Positions 35,871 to 47,266 of a stretch of 64,000 bases of DNA are shown here, piece by piece. The DNA comes from Welwitschia mirabilis (lineage: Eukaryota > Gnetophyta > Gnetopsida > Welwitschiales). A program made the position numbers and the translations under genes. Position 1 is the first letter of the stretch. Each line of letters starts with the position of its first letter. The DNA is taken from the NCBI GenBank assembly GCA_051453625.1, contig JBOZIK010000001.1:237976045-238040044 (forward strand), given 5' to 3'. The notes under the pieces were generated by a model that did not search any database, had not been told where the DNA came from, and saw only the letters and a program-made list of their open reading frames with translations.

Positions 35871-37265
35871 GCATGTAATATCTTGCATCTTTACATGGCC
35901 TTGAAGATGCATAGCATTTCATTCATGTAGCTCACTGTGATAAGATTTTGATTAGCATCATAGATATTAATTGATCTTTTTATCATGAAAATAGAATGAT
36001 CTTATCTCATCAAGGTTATAAGTGAAATAAGAAGAGACCCTAATGCAGAAACATATAGAACATTTAACATAGTTCATGGAGTAAGAGATGTTAAGTCAAG
36101 TGTAACCAAACCATATTCTTCCATTGAAATTAGAGTTCTATCTTGGAAATGGACTTTACTAGATGCTTTGACAAAATCATCAAAGTAATATCACCTATAA
36201 GTCATGTTCTTGATGGATCTAGTATTAAGAATCCATCTCTTATTATACGATATAGGCTTATTCATATTTGAAAAATCATAACATTAAAAGATATCATTAG
36301 ATTCATAGAATTAAAAATATTTAAGAGGATCAAAGTCATTAGTGACTACATTGACCTTAGGTATAGGAACCATTTTATCCCAAGGTATCCCATAGAAGTT
36401 AGTGGCATGATCTTGTATGTTAAAATGAAAGCATTAACACTTGTTATTCTTAGGAGTATTATTTGTTTGAGTTATTTTCTTCTTTTTTTGAGTTTGACTA
36501 CATTGAGATGCAAGATCTAATGATTGCTTATAAGAAGGTTTACCCTTATAATTCTACTTATCTTTAGAAGAAAGGGATTTTCTTGAAGACTGTTTACATA
36601 GTTAAGACTCACCATGAGGAGAAAGAGCTTAAGAAGTTAAATTGAGCTTCAATAATAATGAGATCCTTACTATATTAAATTTTATTTAAATAAGTTTCTT
36701 ACTTTTATGTAGCAACTTAATGTAGCTATGCAAAGATGCATCCTCTAAATAACATCTCATCAAATTGATATAATGGCTACGAACTTAGTTTTATGGGTTA
36801 ATCGCAACTATATTTTTCTTAATATCTATCATCTACATAATTAATTATGTCATATTTCCTTCTCATAATAAAAATATTCATGTTTATTGTGATATTGATG
36901 AGCTTCAAGTAATTCTTAATATAAAATTTATCCTATAATGTACAAGCATTGGTATAACTAATCTAATTTCTATCAATCAAGTTTGTATGTTGAAAAGATA
37001 TTAATTTTGACATAATCTCTATCAATTTATTGTAAATATCTCTCTAAGCATCTTTTTCATCTTTATTCTAGATAAAAACATGTACTTTTTTTTTTAAAAA
37101 ATCCTTATGAAAATTAAAAATGCACATGGTTGACAGAAAATGCTCATGCTAATCCTCCCATAACTAATCATCTGAAAGAGTGACTTTGATGTTTATCATA
37201 ATCTTAGTGCTAAGAATATATGTGAAAGACTTCTAAAAATACTAAAATTTGTCCTTTGAAGACAT
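35871..37265 (-). pseudogene. copia gag and protease, decayed
   Basis: A possible gag start is the ATG at 37265-37263 (MSSKDKF). The gag middle near 37160-36900 reads DxLWEDEHFLSTMC and IYNKLIEIMSKLISF, compatible with copia gag (UBN2-like). The basic stretch with YKGKPSYKQS near 36540 is typical of the region around the zinc knuckle. The protease near 36245-36200 reads NKRWILNTRSIKNMTYR, corresponding to W-I-L/I-D-S/T-G-A-S/T-x-H-M-T, so the catalytic Asp is Asn and the Gly is Arg, both G-to-A type changes. Not functional. Confidence 0.75.
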
Positions 37266-39620
37266 CATAATGGAAAGGAAAAGATAAACAAATAAAGTTA
37301 ATAAGTTGTGAGGTAATGTCATGGTTCACAAAAATCTTGCTTATATTCATAACTTAAAAACAATATACACTTCACATATAAAAAATCCTAGTCAACTTAA
37401 AAAAGAAGATAATCATGACAAAAAGGATGAAAAATGGCATAATCAATAAGAAAAGTAATCTTGATCACATTCATAATTTAAGGATATATAATCATAATGT
37501 TGTGAGAGAAAGATAAAGGAACTCACAATAGAGATTTATAGTCAACTTAAAATAGAATATATTTCATAATTCAATTGATCTATTAAATCCATAAAGTATA
37601 ACAAAAAAATAATGGCAAAGTCTAATAATCCAACAACAAAAGCATACTCATGCAGTAAAAAAGTAATAGTAATTTTAAAAACTTTTTCTTACATGAATGT
37701 GGTAATTTTAATGCAAGGGACCTAAATTTATTATTAGGTGATGAAAATGTACTTTGTCAATTTTAATATTTTCTCCCAAATTTACTGATGATCATATCCC
37801 TTCCATGATATTACCCTTATTTTAAAAACTAATAAAGAGATAAATATGAATTAAATTAATGAGACATTTAAGTCCTTTATTGACTTTGATTACCTAAACA
37901 TTATACCCTCCTTAAGGAAGAGTACAATGTAATATTTAAAATGTACTAATATGTTAGTAAATTTTAATTTTATTAAGATTGTTTTCCTTGGTAATGAAAT
38001 TTAAGTAGACATTTTCATTGTATATTTGGTCTTCATCCTATATACTCTTAATTGCTAAAACATGCATAAAAATTTGAAACTTAAAGACTCTTAAAAAAAT
38101 TTTACTTAAGAGAATAATAAGTCTCTATATAGTTTAAACTTCATAGTTATGGTATTAAAGACTACATAATAACTTTAAAGAGAAGCATAATCTAACATGA
38201 ATCTTTATCTATGTAAGGCACCCCGTGCTTGTTACTAATCAAGAATTATTACCAATGAAAATGTTAAGTATTTAGAAGTAAGAGTAATTCTCCTTTTTAA
38301 TCACTTGACAAAAATAAAATTAATAAATTATTAAGTGTATTAAAAAAAGAATTAAAAGACTAAAAAAAAAATAAAAGAAACTGATTGTGGCATGGTTAGG
38401 CTAAGAATATCTTACTCATCATCCAACTTAGCTTAATCCTTTGGAATGATAAAACTAGATTTAATGAAAGTAAAAATAAAATCAAGTGGATCTTGCTCTC
38501 ATTTTAAATTGATTTAAAAAATGAGTTTATGCCTTAAAAAGCTTAATTTTGCTCAAAAAACTCAAGAGAAATAGAAGAGATCATAAAAGAAATTAAATAA
38601 AAATAAAACTAAGAAATCTTGTTCAACATCCCATGAGTTTTTAGGCTTACAATAATTCAAAAATTATCAAAGACTTAATTAAAATTTTTTTAAAAAACTT
38701 GCCTATGAACACTTAAGGAGAGAAATAGATACATCATTACTAAGGTCAATAGTTAAGTAATGGCTTAGAAACCTACATGTGTGCATAATAGTTAAAAAAT
38801 TGGCTAGTCAAAATTAGGTAATTTGAATTTGCACCCAACTAAAGATGCTTAGCTAAAATCATATTTTCACTAAAAATAGGGGAAAAGATATTAAAGAATT
38901 CTTTCACTACATTTGAAACTATGATTTTGAATTTGTCATTCATTAATCCTTAAGTTTGAACCTTGAACCGAGAGTAAAAAGAAGTATCTTAAAGGATTTT
39001 CTTAACTTTGTATGGCCTTACATAGTATTCTTATTTAGAGGCTATTCCTCTTTTTTCTGTATCATACTCTAGATATCTTGAAAACAAATGGTAAAGATTG
39101 GAGTCATCATGAATGTTGTGCTAGAGGGCTTATGTTTAACAAAGGATGCAACACTTTTAAAAGGATGATAATAAAATAAGCATAATTAGAATTCTTTATG
39201 CATGAATCGATAGTGGAAATTTTACTACAAAAATGATCAAGATGATATCTAAGATAACATATCCATAAGGCCATTAGTGGACTTCAAATGACAATTATAA
39301 CTAATGTAATCTATGGTATTGTAATTAAGATTATAGAACAAGAATTATTTAATAGAGATGAATGTACTACAAACTTGAAATATAAGAAATTAACTTTTAA
39401 AACCTTTAAAAAATGCCTTTTAAAATAATTTTTTTAAAAGATAAAATCATGTAAAAATGAAGAAAATTCTTTAAAAATTAATTCTAAAGAAGCTAAACGG
39501 AGGCCCAAGAGGCCAACAACAAGGACCTAGGAACTCTAAGACTTTACGTAAGTGGCGAAGGCCACAAAAATATTAAATAATCTTAAGAGTAACTAATAAT
39601 ATCCAATGAAAAGTCTCAAT
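37266..39620 (-). other. long copia leader, no gene recognised
   Basis: About 2.35 kb between the primer-binding site and the presumed gag ATG, unusually long for a copia leader. All frames are heavily interrupted. It may contain a decayed extra ORF, an upstream part of gag or an insertion, but I see no motif to decide. Confidence 0.4.
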
Positions 39621-39633
39621 ATCTTTGATATCA
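39621..39633 (-). other. copia primer-binding site (tRNA-iMet type)
   Basis: The minus strand reads TGATATCAAAGAT. The standard copia site complementary to initiator tRNA-Met is TGGTATCAGAGC, and the first differences are G-to-A. It lies next to the LTR start at 39636. Confidence 0.75.
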
Positions 39634-39635
39634 AG

Positions 39636-40216
39636 TGCAAGATTTATAATATCAAGAGATAGATCAAAATTAAAAATTTTCATCATCTTTATGATTAGAG
39701 CTTACTATATTAAATAGATAAAGCCATGTCTTCTTACCTAAACCAAATGAAGTGAAATTATAACTTTGAAGTAGTTATGAAAAGAAAAAGACTCAAGTGA
39801 AGTGGAGTAACACTTAATATCATAAAAACAGCTAAGAGTGAATAATAGATGATTATAAGTGTGATTACAATTGACTAATGATAGTAATAGATAGTTTTCC
39901 TACTTAATAAGAATTTGAATGGATGGCCAATGCTAAATCACATGAACAAATATATTAAAAGGGTATAAAAAATTCACATGAAGATTAAGGTTTTCATAGG
40001 GTTTTAGGGTAAAAACTAAAACCTATAGAATAGGTCCATGGACCCTGTCTTATATGTCCTAGTAATGTTTTCACAAATAATATACCAATAAATATTGATA
40101 TTCATGTCTATTAATGAAAAAATAAACTATGAATAATATGTAAAATAGCTTTATCATTATAAATTAAAACTATTGACTTCAAAAAATTTAGTATCTAAGT
40201 GGGTTTATAATAGGTC
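39636..40216 (-). repeat. copia 5' LTR
   Basis: Begins TGCAAGATTTATAATATC next to the primer-binding site and aligns with 14498-15077. The right end is estimated from the length of the other LTR, as the terminal CA could not be fixed. Confidence 0.65.
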
Positions 40217-42088
40217 CTTGTCATAGCATAATAATATACTTTAGTTAAAAAAATGAAAGATAATAGATTATTTATTGGATTTTCATGAAAGTGAATAAAC
40301 ATCCAAGAAAGTACAATATGAAATAATGCATCTAAGACCTCTATATGTAGTACCTACTGGTATCTAAATTATAAAAGACATGCAATTAAAGTAAAGTTAT
40401 AGAGGAAACTAAGATCCTTAACCTAATCTTATGTTTAAATATTTAAGAACCCTATATGTAGGATCATGTTGTGGCTAATAAGGCTAACATAAGAACTATA
40501 TTAAGATTTGAATTGAGTATGCTCTATTTAAACATGTAATAGTAAAATAAATAAGTTATTGCAACACCTTAACTTTTATAAAAGATTGTGATCTATGAAA
40601 GATGTGTTCTAGTAGTCATGGTATATTAGCAGTTTTTAATGAGCAACTAGAGTTATATTGAAGGATAGGTACCCTCATTTTAATTTTCTTTCAAAGAATA
40701 TAGAGGTATTTTAAATCCTATAAGATCTACCAAAGTTTTCATAGGTAGGTTTTCCATGTAAGTAATGCATGAAAAGTAATTAAAAGAGTGTTTAATTGAT
40801 TTAATATCTTATCTTTTAAATTAGAAATAGATATTCATACAATAATCTATCATTAATACCTTAGCTAAGTAAGAGATAATTTGCTAAGAATAACATGATT
40901 TGCTAGATATCATACTATAGATTATAAACATAAAGATAATACAAGTATGAAATTGTTACATCTTACAATAAAATGAAGGATAACTCTAGGATAGAATTAA
41001 AGATATCATCTGCTAATATATCAATCATTTCTTATAGAACATAGAAGATCTAATTTTATAAAACAAATATAAATAAACATTCAAAAAATACTATTACATA
41101 AATACTAATATTAATTACATTAGATATGGAAAAGTAAATAAAATTTAATCATAACTCAAATTGCATTCACCAATGATGTAACTACTATAAATATTACTAA
41201 ATAATAGATCAAGTCTAATGTAGGTCATGATAAATGCCACATGAAATAGTTATTTCCTCATAAAAAAGGAGAAACAAGACTTAGAAGCTCATGGAAATGA
41301 AAGTGCTTATCATAGCCACCAAATTATAAAATTGATAGAGTCTTGATGGACAATGATAAATGATGCTCTTATGATGATAAAATTTAAGTTCTAGTATCAA
41401 TTAAGGATGAAATATGAAGGATTTTTATCCCTTGAAGAAGGATAACATTAATAGCTTTTCTAGGGGCTAAAGATATCCATTGGTATGTCCTTATTATTAA
41501 TAGATGAATAATGGTAAATATACTTAAATGGTAGAAAATGGATGTGTGGTCCTTATAATTTATAGATTAGTTTAGCATTAGGCTATAATATTAATCTATC
41601 ATCTTAGCACTTTATCTATCATATTAGCACATTTTGATATTTTTTTTGTGGAACGCACTTTTCCTAATGAAACTAGTGGCACTAAAGGTTTAGAGTTCAT
41701 CTTCACTATCCTTATCTAGTTTAGCTCCAATGAAGTTTAGGTAGTTTAGATTTTCCTTTACATAGCATACTAACAAATATTTTTTTTTAAAATAATCTTG
41801 GTAATTAATAAATAAACATGCTTAATAATAAATTAATTATAAATATGAGATATATGTATATATCCCTTGCAAATGTATTAATTTACTAGAGTTTTAAAGG
41901 TCTAGATTATAAAATGTTAAGTGTAAACAAACACCTTAACTAGAAATTTTCTAATTCATTAGAAAATTTCTATAATGAAGTGTTATAAATGGTATCTTAA
42001 AATTCAAAAATTTTATATACCTTATTCATGTATCATAATAATAATTGAATTTATTCTTAGCTTTGAACTAGGAATCCTTGATTAGTAG
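40217..42088. other. AT-rich stretch, nothing recognised
   Basis: Six-frame reading gives only short fragments. I could not assign any retrotransposon, transposase or host-gene motif. It lies between the copia LTR and the first family D LTR and may be old, fully decayed repeat. Confidence 0.4.
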
Positions 42089-43655
42089 ATATATTAGTAA
42101 AATTAGCTTAACTTACGTAAATTAAAAGGGTAACATTCAAATTTAGATTAAAGATGTTATTTATTTTTACCAAATTTTTAATTTGAATTTTTTTTAAGAA
42201 AAAGAAATCTGTGAATTTATATATAATTTAAATGGTTTTTAATGAATTTTTGAAAAATTAATAAGTGATACTTTTTAGTCCCCACCTAATTTATACCTTG
42301 TTCTAAAGTTAAATAATTAGATAATATTACATAAAGTTTTACACTTAAGGAAGAAAAATTACATTTTTCTATTACTTGGTATAAAAATATTACATCTATA
42401 TAAATACAAGAGAAAATAGAAGATAGCTATTGCGATGCCAAGTTGTAGAAATTTGATGACGTATTTCGAGTGCTTTTGCAAGAAATTTACATAGGTTTGG
42501 ATGTAATAATGATGATTATGGAGATTTAATAGGATGATCAATGAAACATGTGATTCTTAGCATATGTGGTGGTTTCTTAGGCTTATTTTAACATTGCATA
42601 CTTAGAAGAAGAATTCATCATTTAAGAGACTGACTTATCTTTGAGATTGGAGATAAGAAAGCCTGTTGTCCCTATGTTGTCCCCATGACATCTAGGATGA
42701 CAACACTATTGACATAAACAGAAGTTGTGAGGCTGACAACAAGGCATAAAGGTAATGCAACACCTTTTAACATAGGGTAACATCCCCTCTTTCATCCCCA
42801 TGATAGTGAAGACAACAACTATTTTTTTATGGTTGGAAAAAATTATCTTTTTAATGGTTTCAAGTAATACATTTGGGCTATTAGAGTTTCTTTTCCAACT
42901 TCTAGGGTTGAGTTTCTAGAATCTCAATGTAAAACTATAAATGCCCTTCCCCTCCTTTATTTTTGTTTCCATCTTTTATACTTGATATGCTTGTGATGGA
43001 ATATGTAAGGGTAAGAGATTCATCTAGTAGAAAGGAGTTTCCTTGATGTTAGGATGAGTCTCTTCCATTGAGGTGCTACTATTTTATTATAATTAAATGT
43101 AAAATCCTTTGAAATCAATACAATTACTTTTTTCATTCTAATTTATTTGTATCCCTTATGGTTTAAGTTGGTCATAGTTTAAGTGATAATTCCATGATTT
43201 CTTTAGATTATAAGGGAAACCTTTGTCAAGGTTAACTTTGATTAGTATTATATGCATTGTTATTTCACTTTTATTTTACATTGCATTTCTTATTATATCT
43301 CATAGTTCATGTTGATTAGGAATAACTTTAGTACTCTTCTTAATTGATCTAAATTATATAGATCTAGTTATTATGATAAAAGAATTAGGAACCAATATAA
43401 TTCATTCAATTTCTATTTTTATTTCATAGCCATTTACATTGCATTGCATTTACTTTATTCTTTACTTTTATTTATTAAAAGATAAAAGAATAAAAATACC
43501 TTTGAAAATAAATTCTCTAACTCTAAGCCTAATGCCTTTGTTGGGATTATGACATTTAAGTAAGCTTCCATCTGTACTAACATGTGTTTTTCTACAAGTT
43601 ATTTGATTTATAGGTTTACCAAAAGGATCTTAGGATTGCATAAATTCACACTGCA
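42089..43655 (+). repeat. family D LTR 1
   Basis: Plus-oriented LTR. A reliable match to LTR 2 starts at 42424 (GATGCCAAGTTGTAGAAATTT against GATGCTAATTTTTAGGAATTT) and runs through the promoter, the R/U5 region and the GGATTATGACATT block (43546 onwards) to GCAACA near 43655. The left end at 42089 (TATTAGTAAAATTAG) is set by similarity to the start of LTR 2, with an extra AT-rich stretch in between. TCATC/GATGA-type motifs are at 42665-42708 and 42780-42830. No primer-binding site follows on the right. The minus-strand open stretch at 42541-42359 is not a gene. Confidence 0.6.
42935..42946 (+). promoter_or_regulatory. TATA box of family D LTR 1
   Basis: CTATAAATGCCC, preceded by TAGGGTT and TCTAGAATCTCAATG blocks also found in LTR 2. 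It is the presumed U3 promoter of family D. Confidence 0.65.
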
Positions 43656-43739
43656 ACATACATAAATCACAGTATAAGCTTTAGTTTCATAATGATTCTA
43701 CTAAAAATATTTTGAAACTTAGACCAAAAACTCTATCAT

Positions 43740-45400
43740 TATAGAATAGACTCTTCATTTTCAAAAGCAAAAGAAAGACTAGCTACTTACCTATTTTTCA
43801 CATGTTGATTGGGATCTGATAGTTCAATTAGAATAGGGCATTTTAAACTCCATTGTCAGAGAACTTTATAATAACATTCATGAGATAAATAACTATACTA
43901 AGATGTTCCAAATACAAGTATGAGATACTTCTTTATTTGTTATATCTAATTATATGAATTTCATACTTAGTATAAATGATTCAAAGATTTCATAGTTATA
44001 TGTGCATTCTTTTAAAGATATATTCACTTGGTGTTTTTTAAGTGTTTTATGATGTTTGATGAACAATGTAATTTTTGGACATTCTAAAATGAATTTTTAT
44101 AAAATATGGAATGTAAGGATATGGTATCAAATGCCTTTAATTTAAGTTTAATTACATTGTACAACATACATGTTTAAGGCAGTAGCTGTAGCTATTACAA
44201 CCTATTGTATACATTTGTAGTTTATTGTCTTATTACACAGTTGTAAATTGATTTAGACTTTATTTTGTGTATCAATATTATTACTCGTTTTTAGAAGGGT
44301 CATACTTTGAATAACCTTTACTTGGCTAGTATGATTATTAGCAATTTTAGCATCTTAGTACCATAGGTAAATCTCATTTATTCAAATAAGCTAATTGTAG
44401 AATTTAGTAAGAAATAAATAACAAGTACCATTACTAGCTAGTAAAGGCACAAGTAGGAGATCATCCAAATCATAGTTTCAATGCTCTTACTTTACAAAAT
44501 CTCATAGTCCATCCTCCATGAAGAAGAATCCAAAGGTGACTGCTAAGATGTTAGATAATATTATACATAACTTATTAAGGTTGAAGAAGAACTATTCTAT
44601 GATTAATAAACTAGATACTTCTATAGGTAGCTAGGAATACATAGGAACTGCGCTTAGACTACTTTGAAGAGAAATTAGAGGCAGAGGAATCTTCAGCACT
44701 GTGTATTGTAGGATATGACTTGATCATGTAGTAGATACTAATTATTCAGAGCTTATAAAAGAGGAGGTAGAGACATAGTGAAAGTACCAGGCTTCTTAAC
44801 AGGCACATGTATAAGAAAAGCACTAAGCTTCAATACTATTATAACGGAAGTATCAAGGAGACTTTAAGAGTTCTAATTATTAGTACTTCATCTTTTATAT
44901 GCCTTATTTACAACTTCTTGTTCATTATCCTACATAGCATCCAATATAATCTCGTCTAGCATCACTACCTCATATTTGATCTTCATTACCATCTTTCATA
45001 GAACTCATTTATGTTCCACCTCTTAGCATGCTTCCACCACCATCCTTCACTGAAAGCATTGCCACTAGATCCTTTTGAAGCTTTATTATGTCTTAGACAT
45101 ATTCACATATGAGGATATACACCTCTTAGGACCTAGTAAGTCCCCTTAATGACCATCCAATAAATGGCTCATAGCTCCATCCACATTTTCCTTTTCATAT
45201 ACCACTTAAATCTTTACCACCAAGGATAATGACAATGAAAATGATAATGTAGAAAAAGGTACATGATACACCATTGAGTTAGTACTTAGTGATTAGCTCC
45301 TTTTGTTTATTATCCAAAAAGAGGAAGAAGATAAGAAAATTAGGTTGAACATCCTATATGGGCCTAAAGGATATGATTTTAAAATAGATGAATTAGATAC
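43740..45400 (+). pseudogene. ORF E: plant transposon-type protein, decayed
   Basis: In broken plus frames the sequence reads RELYNNIHEI and TSLFVISNYMNFIL (43858-43999), a hydrophobic stretch, IDLDFILCINIITRF and LYLASMIISNFSI (44240-44345), then MLDNIIHNLLRLKKNYS (about 44548), a Gln-rich part with YQASxQAHV, a Ser/Pro/Tyr-rich part and an acidic DNDNENDN stretch near 45230. The first half resembles the Pfam 'putative plant transposon protein' domain (PF20167-type: FYxNxH..., then I-N-x-x-x-I-L...I, then L-P-x-x-x-L-I). A second copy lies at 62780-64000 on the minus strand and matches along most of its visible length, which supports a real former ORF. Its role is unknown. It sits just upstream of a polypurine tract and LTR, so it was the last ORF of its element. 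Confidence 0.65.
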
Positions 45401-45439
45401 CCTATGAATGATATCACTGTTGATGATTATTTTTTAATT

Positions 45440-45640
45440 ATTGACACACATCTCACACTATTTGTGGTTATTTTCACTCTTATTAACATACATTTCATGA
45501 TTTAATAGTTTCTATTATTATTTTTACTATTGGTAACATACTATTGTTAATTTTAATATTGACATACATCACACCTTTAGTTATTAACTATTGTTATTTT
45601 TCTTATATGCAATTACTTAATAGTAATGTGCTTTTCTTAT
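45440..45640. repeat. degenerate AT-rich direct repeats
   Basis: Three or four imperfect units containing TTGACA(C/T)ACAT(C/T)(T/A)CA followed by TTA-rich spacer. Unit length is irregular (about 45-75 bp). It lies between ORF E and the polypurine tract. Confidence 0.45.
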
Positions 45641-45808
45641 TTACTACTATGCATAATTATGTATGAGGTTAATGAATATTTATACAATGGTTGAAATTTA
45701 TATCATATCTCATATCATACATTATATTTTCTCTAAGATTAAGATATCTAAATTTAGTTGATAAAATATGATCATACTAGTAAGATTTGCTAGGTTTTAA
45801 ACATCATC

Positions 45809-45821
45809 AAAAAGGAGGAGA
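45809..45821 (+). other. polypurine tract of family D element
   Basis: AAAAAGGAGGAGA directly before the LTR start TTATTAGTAAAA. The context CATCATCAAAAAGGAGGAGA is typical of the 3' end of plant LTR elements. It identifies the following LTR as 3' for the element on its left. Confidence 0.8.
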
Positions 45822-47240
45822 TTATTAGTAAAATTTCACTTTTTATGAATTCACTTATCAAACGTATTATATTATTATGTAGATAGATGTTGTGATGCTA
45901 ATTTTTAGGAATTTAATGATGTATTTGGAGTACTTTTGCAGGATATTTATATAGGTTAGGATGCAATTTTGCTGATTATGAAGATTCGATAAAATGATCA
46001 TGGAAACATGTAATTCTTGGCATAATCAGAAGTATTTCAGGCATGTTCTAATACTTAGCATATTGAAGTAAGCCTAATGATGAAGAAGGCTAATTTGCTT
46101 TACCCAAGAAGCTTTAAAAGGATGTCGTCCCCACTGTTATCCCCATGACAAAGGGGATAGTATCACTATATTTACCTATTACAATAATGATTTAGACTGG
46201 ATCTTGAAGTTTGCAAAGTAGCTTTTCAGAAGAGATCTCATTTCCATTGTCATCCCCATGACATAAGGGATAACAACACATATAGAACCAACTATGAGGC
46301 TAATTGCAGAGCCAAAAGAATATTAATTATTTATTATTAAGAGGCATCATTCCTAATGTCATCTCCATGACAGTCAGAATGATAACTATTTATATAAGTA
46401 GGGTTAAATTATCTTGTAATGGGGTCATGCATCCCACTTGGGTTGCTAGGGTTTTCTCTCTGACTTCTAAGGTCATAGTTCTAGAAATTTCAATAGAAAA
46501 CTATAAATACCCCCTCTTATCCTCACTTCTACACCATCTTTTATATCAACTATTCTCATGATAGAAGATTAAAGGATAAAAGGTCTATCCAGTGGTTATA
46601 GAAAGGATTTTTCTTGGTGTTAAGCTGATTCTCTTTCATTAAGATGTTGTTATTATATTGTAAGTATATGTAAAGTTATTTAAACTAATACAATTACTCT
46701 TTTCATTCCAATTTTGTGAATGTCCCTTATGGTTTAAGTTGGTGATAGTTAAGTAATAGTTCTGTGATTTATTTGGATCACAAGGGTAACCTTTATTAAG
46801 GTTAACCTTAGTTAATATTAGATTTTCATTGCTATTCCATTTTAATTTCATATTGCATATTTTACCTAGTTTATCTCATAGTTTACATTGGTTAGGAATT
46901 AGTGAAGAACTCTTCTTAAATAACTTGAATTATAGAGATCAAGTTCTTGTAATAGAAGAACTAGGACCTAAGTAGAATCCATTTCATTTTCATTTCCATT
47001 CACTGCATTTCATCTCCATTCATCTTTCATTGCATTTACTTTATCCTTTACTTTTAGTTATTAAAAGGCAAAAGATCTAAAAATACCTTTGGAAATCAAT
47101 TATCTAACTTTAAGCTTAGTGCCTTCATTGGAATTACGACATTCAGGTGAAGACTTATCTATACTAGCATGTGTTTTTCTGCACGGTCTTTTATTTACAA
47201 GTTTACCTCAAGTGCGTTAAGGTTGCATAAATTTACACCA
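45822..47240 (+). repeat. family D LTR 2, flanked by both a PPT and a PBS
   Basis: About 1.42 kb, from the polypurine tract to AATTTACACCA, eight bases before a primer-binding site. It therefore serves as 3' LTR of the element on the left and 5' LTR of the one on the right. It carries TCATC/GATGA motifs at 46127-46175, 46240-46270 and 46350-46390, a TATA box, and the ATTACGACATT block near 47135. The minus-strand open stretch 46851-46639 and plus-strand 46304-46561 are not genes. Confidence 0.75.
46501..46512 (+). promoter_or_regulatory. TATA box of family D LTR 2
   Basis: CTATAAATACCC followed by a pyrimidine-rich stretch, the clearest core promoter in the window. It is aligned with 42935-42946. 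Confidence 0.7.
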
Positions 47241-47248
47241 TGAAATTT

Positions 47249-47266
47249 TGGCATCATGATTGGGGA
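47249..47266 (+). other. primer-binding site (tRNA-Asp type), family D
   Basis: TGGCATCATGATTGGGGA matches the tRNA-Asp-type site with six transitions and one transversion. GAAGGCCACAAG follows, as after the site at 57433-57450 (AGATCGCAAG). Confidence 0.8.

Larger units (their letters stand above)
14498..40216 (-). mobile_element. Ty1/copia element, split by a nested Athila insertion
   Basis: Minus-strand copia. The 5' LTR is at about 39636-40216 with a tRNA-iMet-type primer-binding site at 39621-39633. It is followed by a long leader, gag, protease, integrase, RT and RNase H down to 32985. The RNase H then stops at the outer LTR of an Athila element and resumes at 15364, after 17.6 kb, with the C-terminal RNase H and the 3' LTR (14498-15077). 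The two LTRs align with each other (shared blocks near 14640-14890 and 39760-40020). Domain order gag-PR-IN-RT-RH defines copia. Confidence 0.75.

Noticed and set aside
40217-42088. Possible further copia or gypsy fragment
   Set aside because: Scattered short matches by eye in both strands but no ordered set of motifs; left as unassigned.
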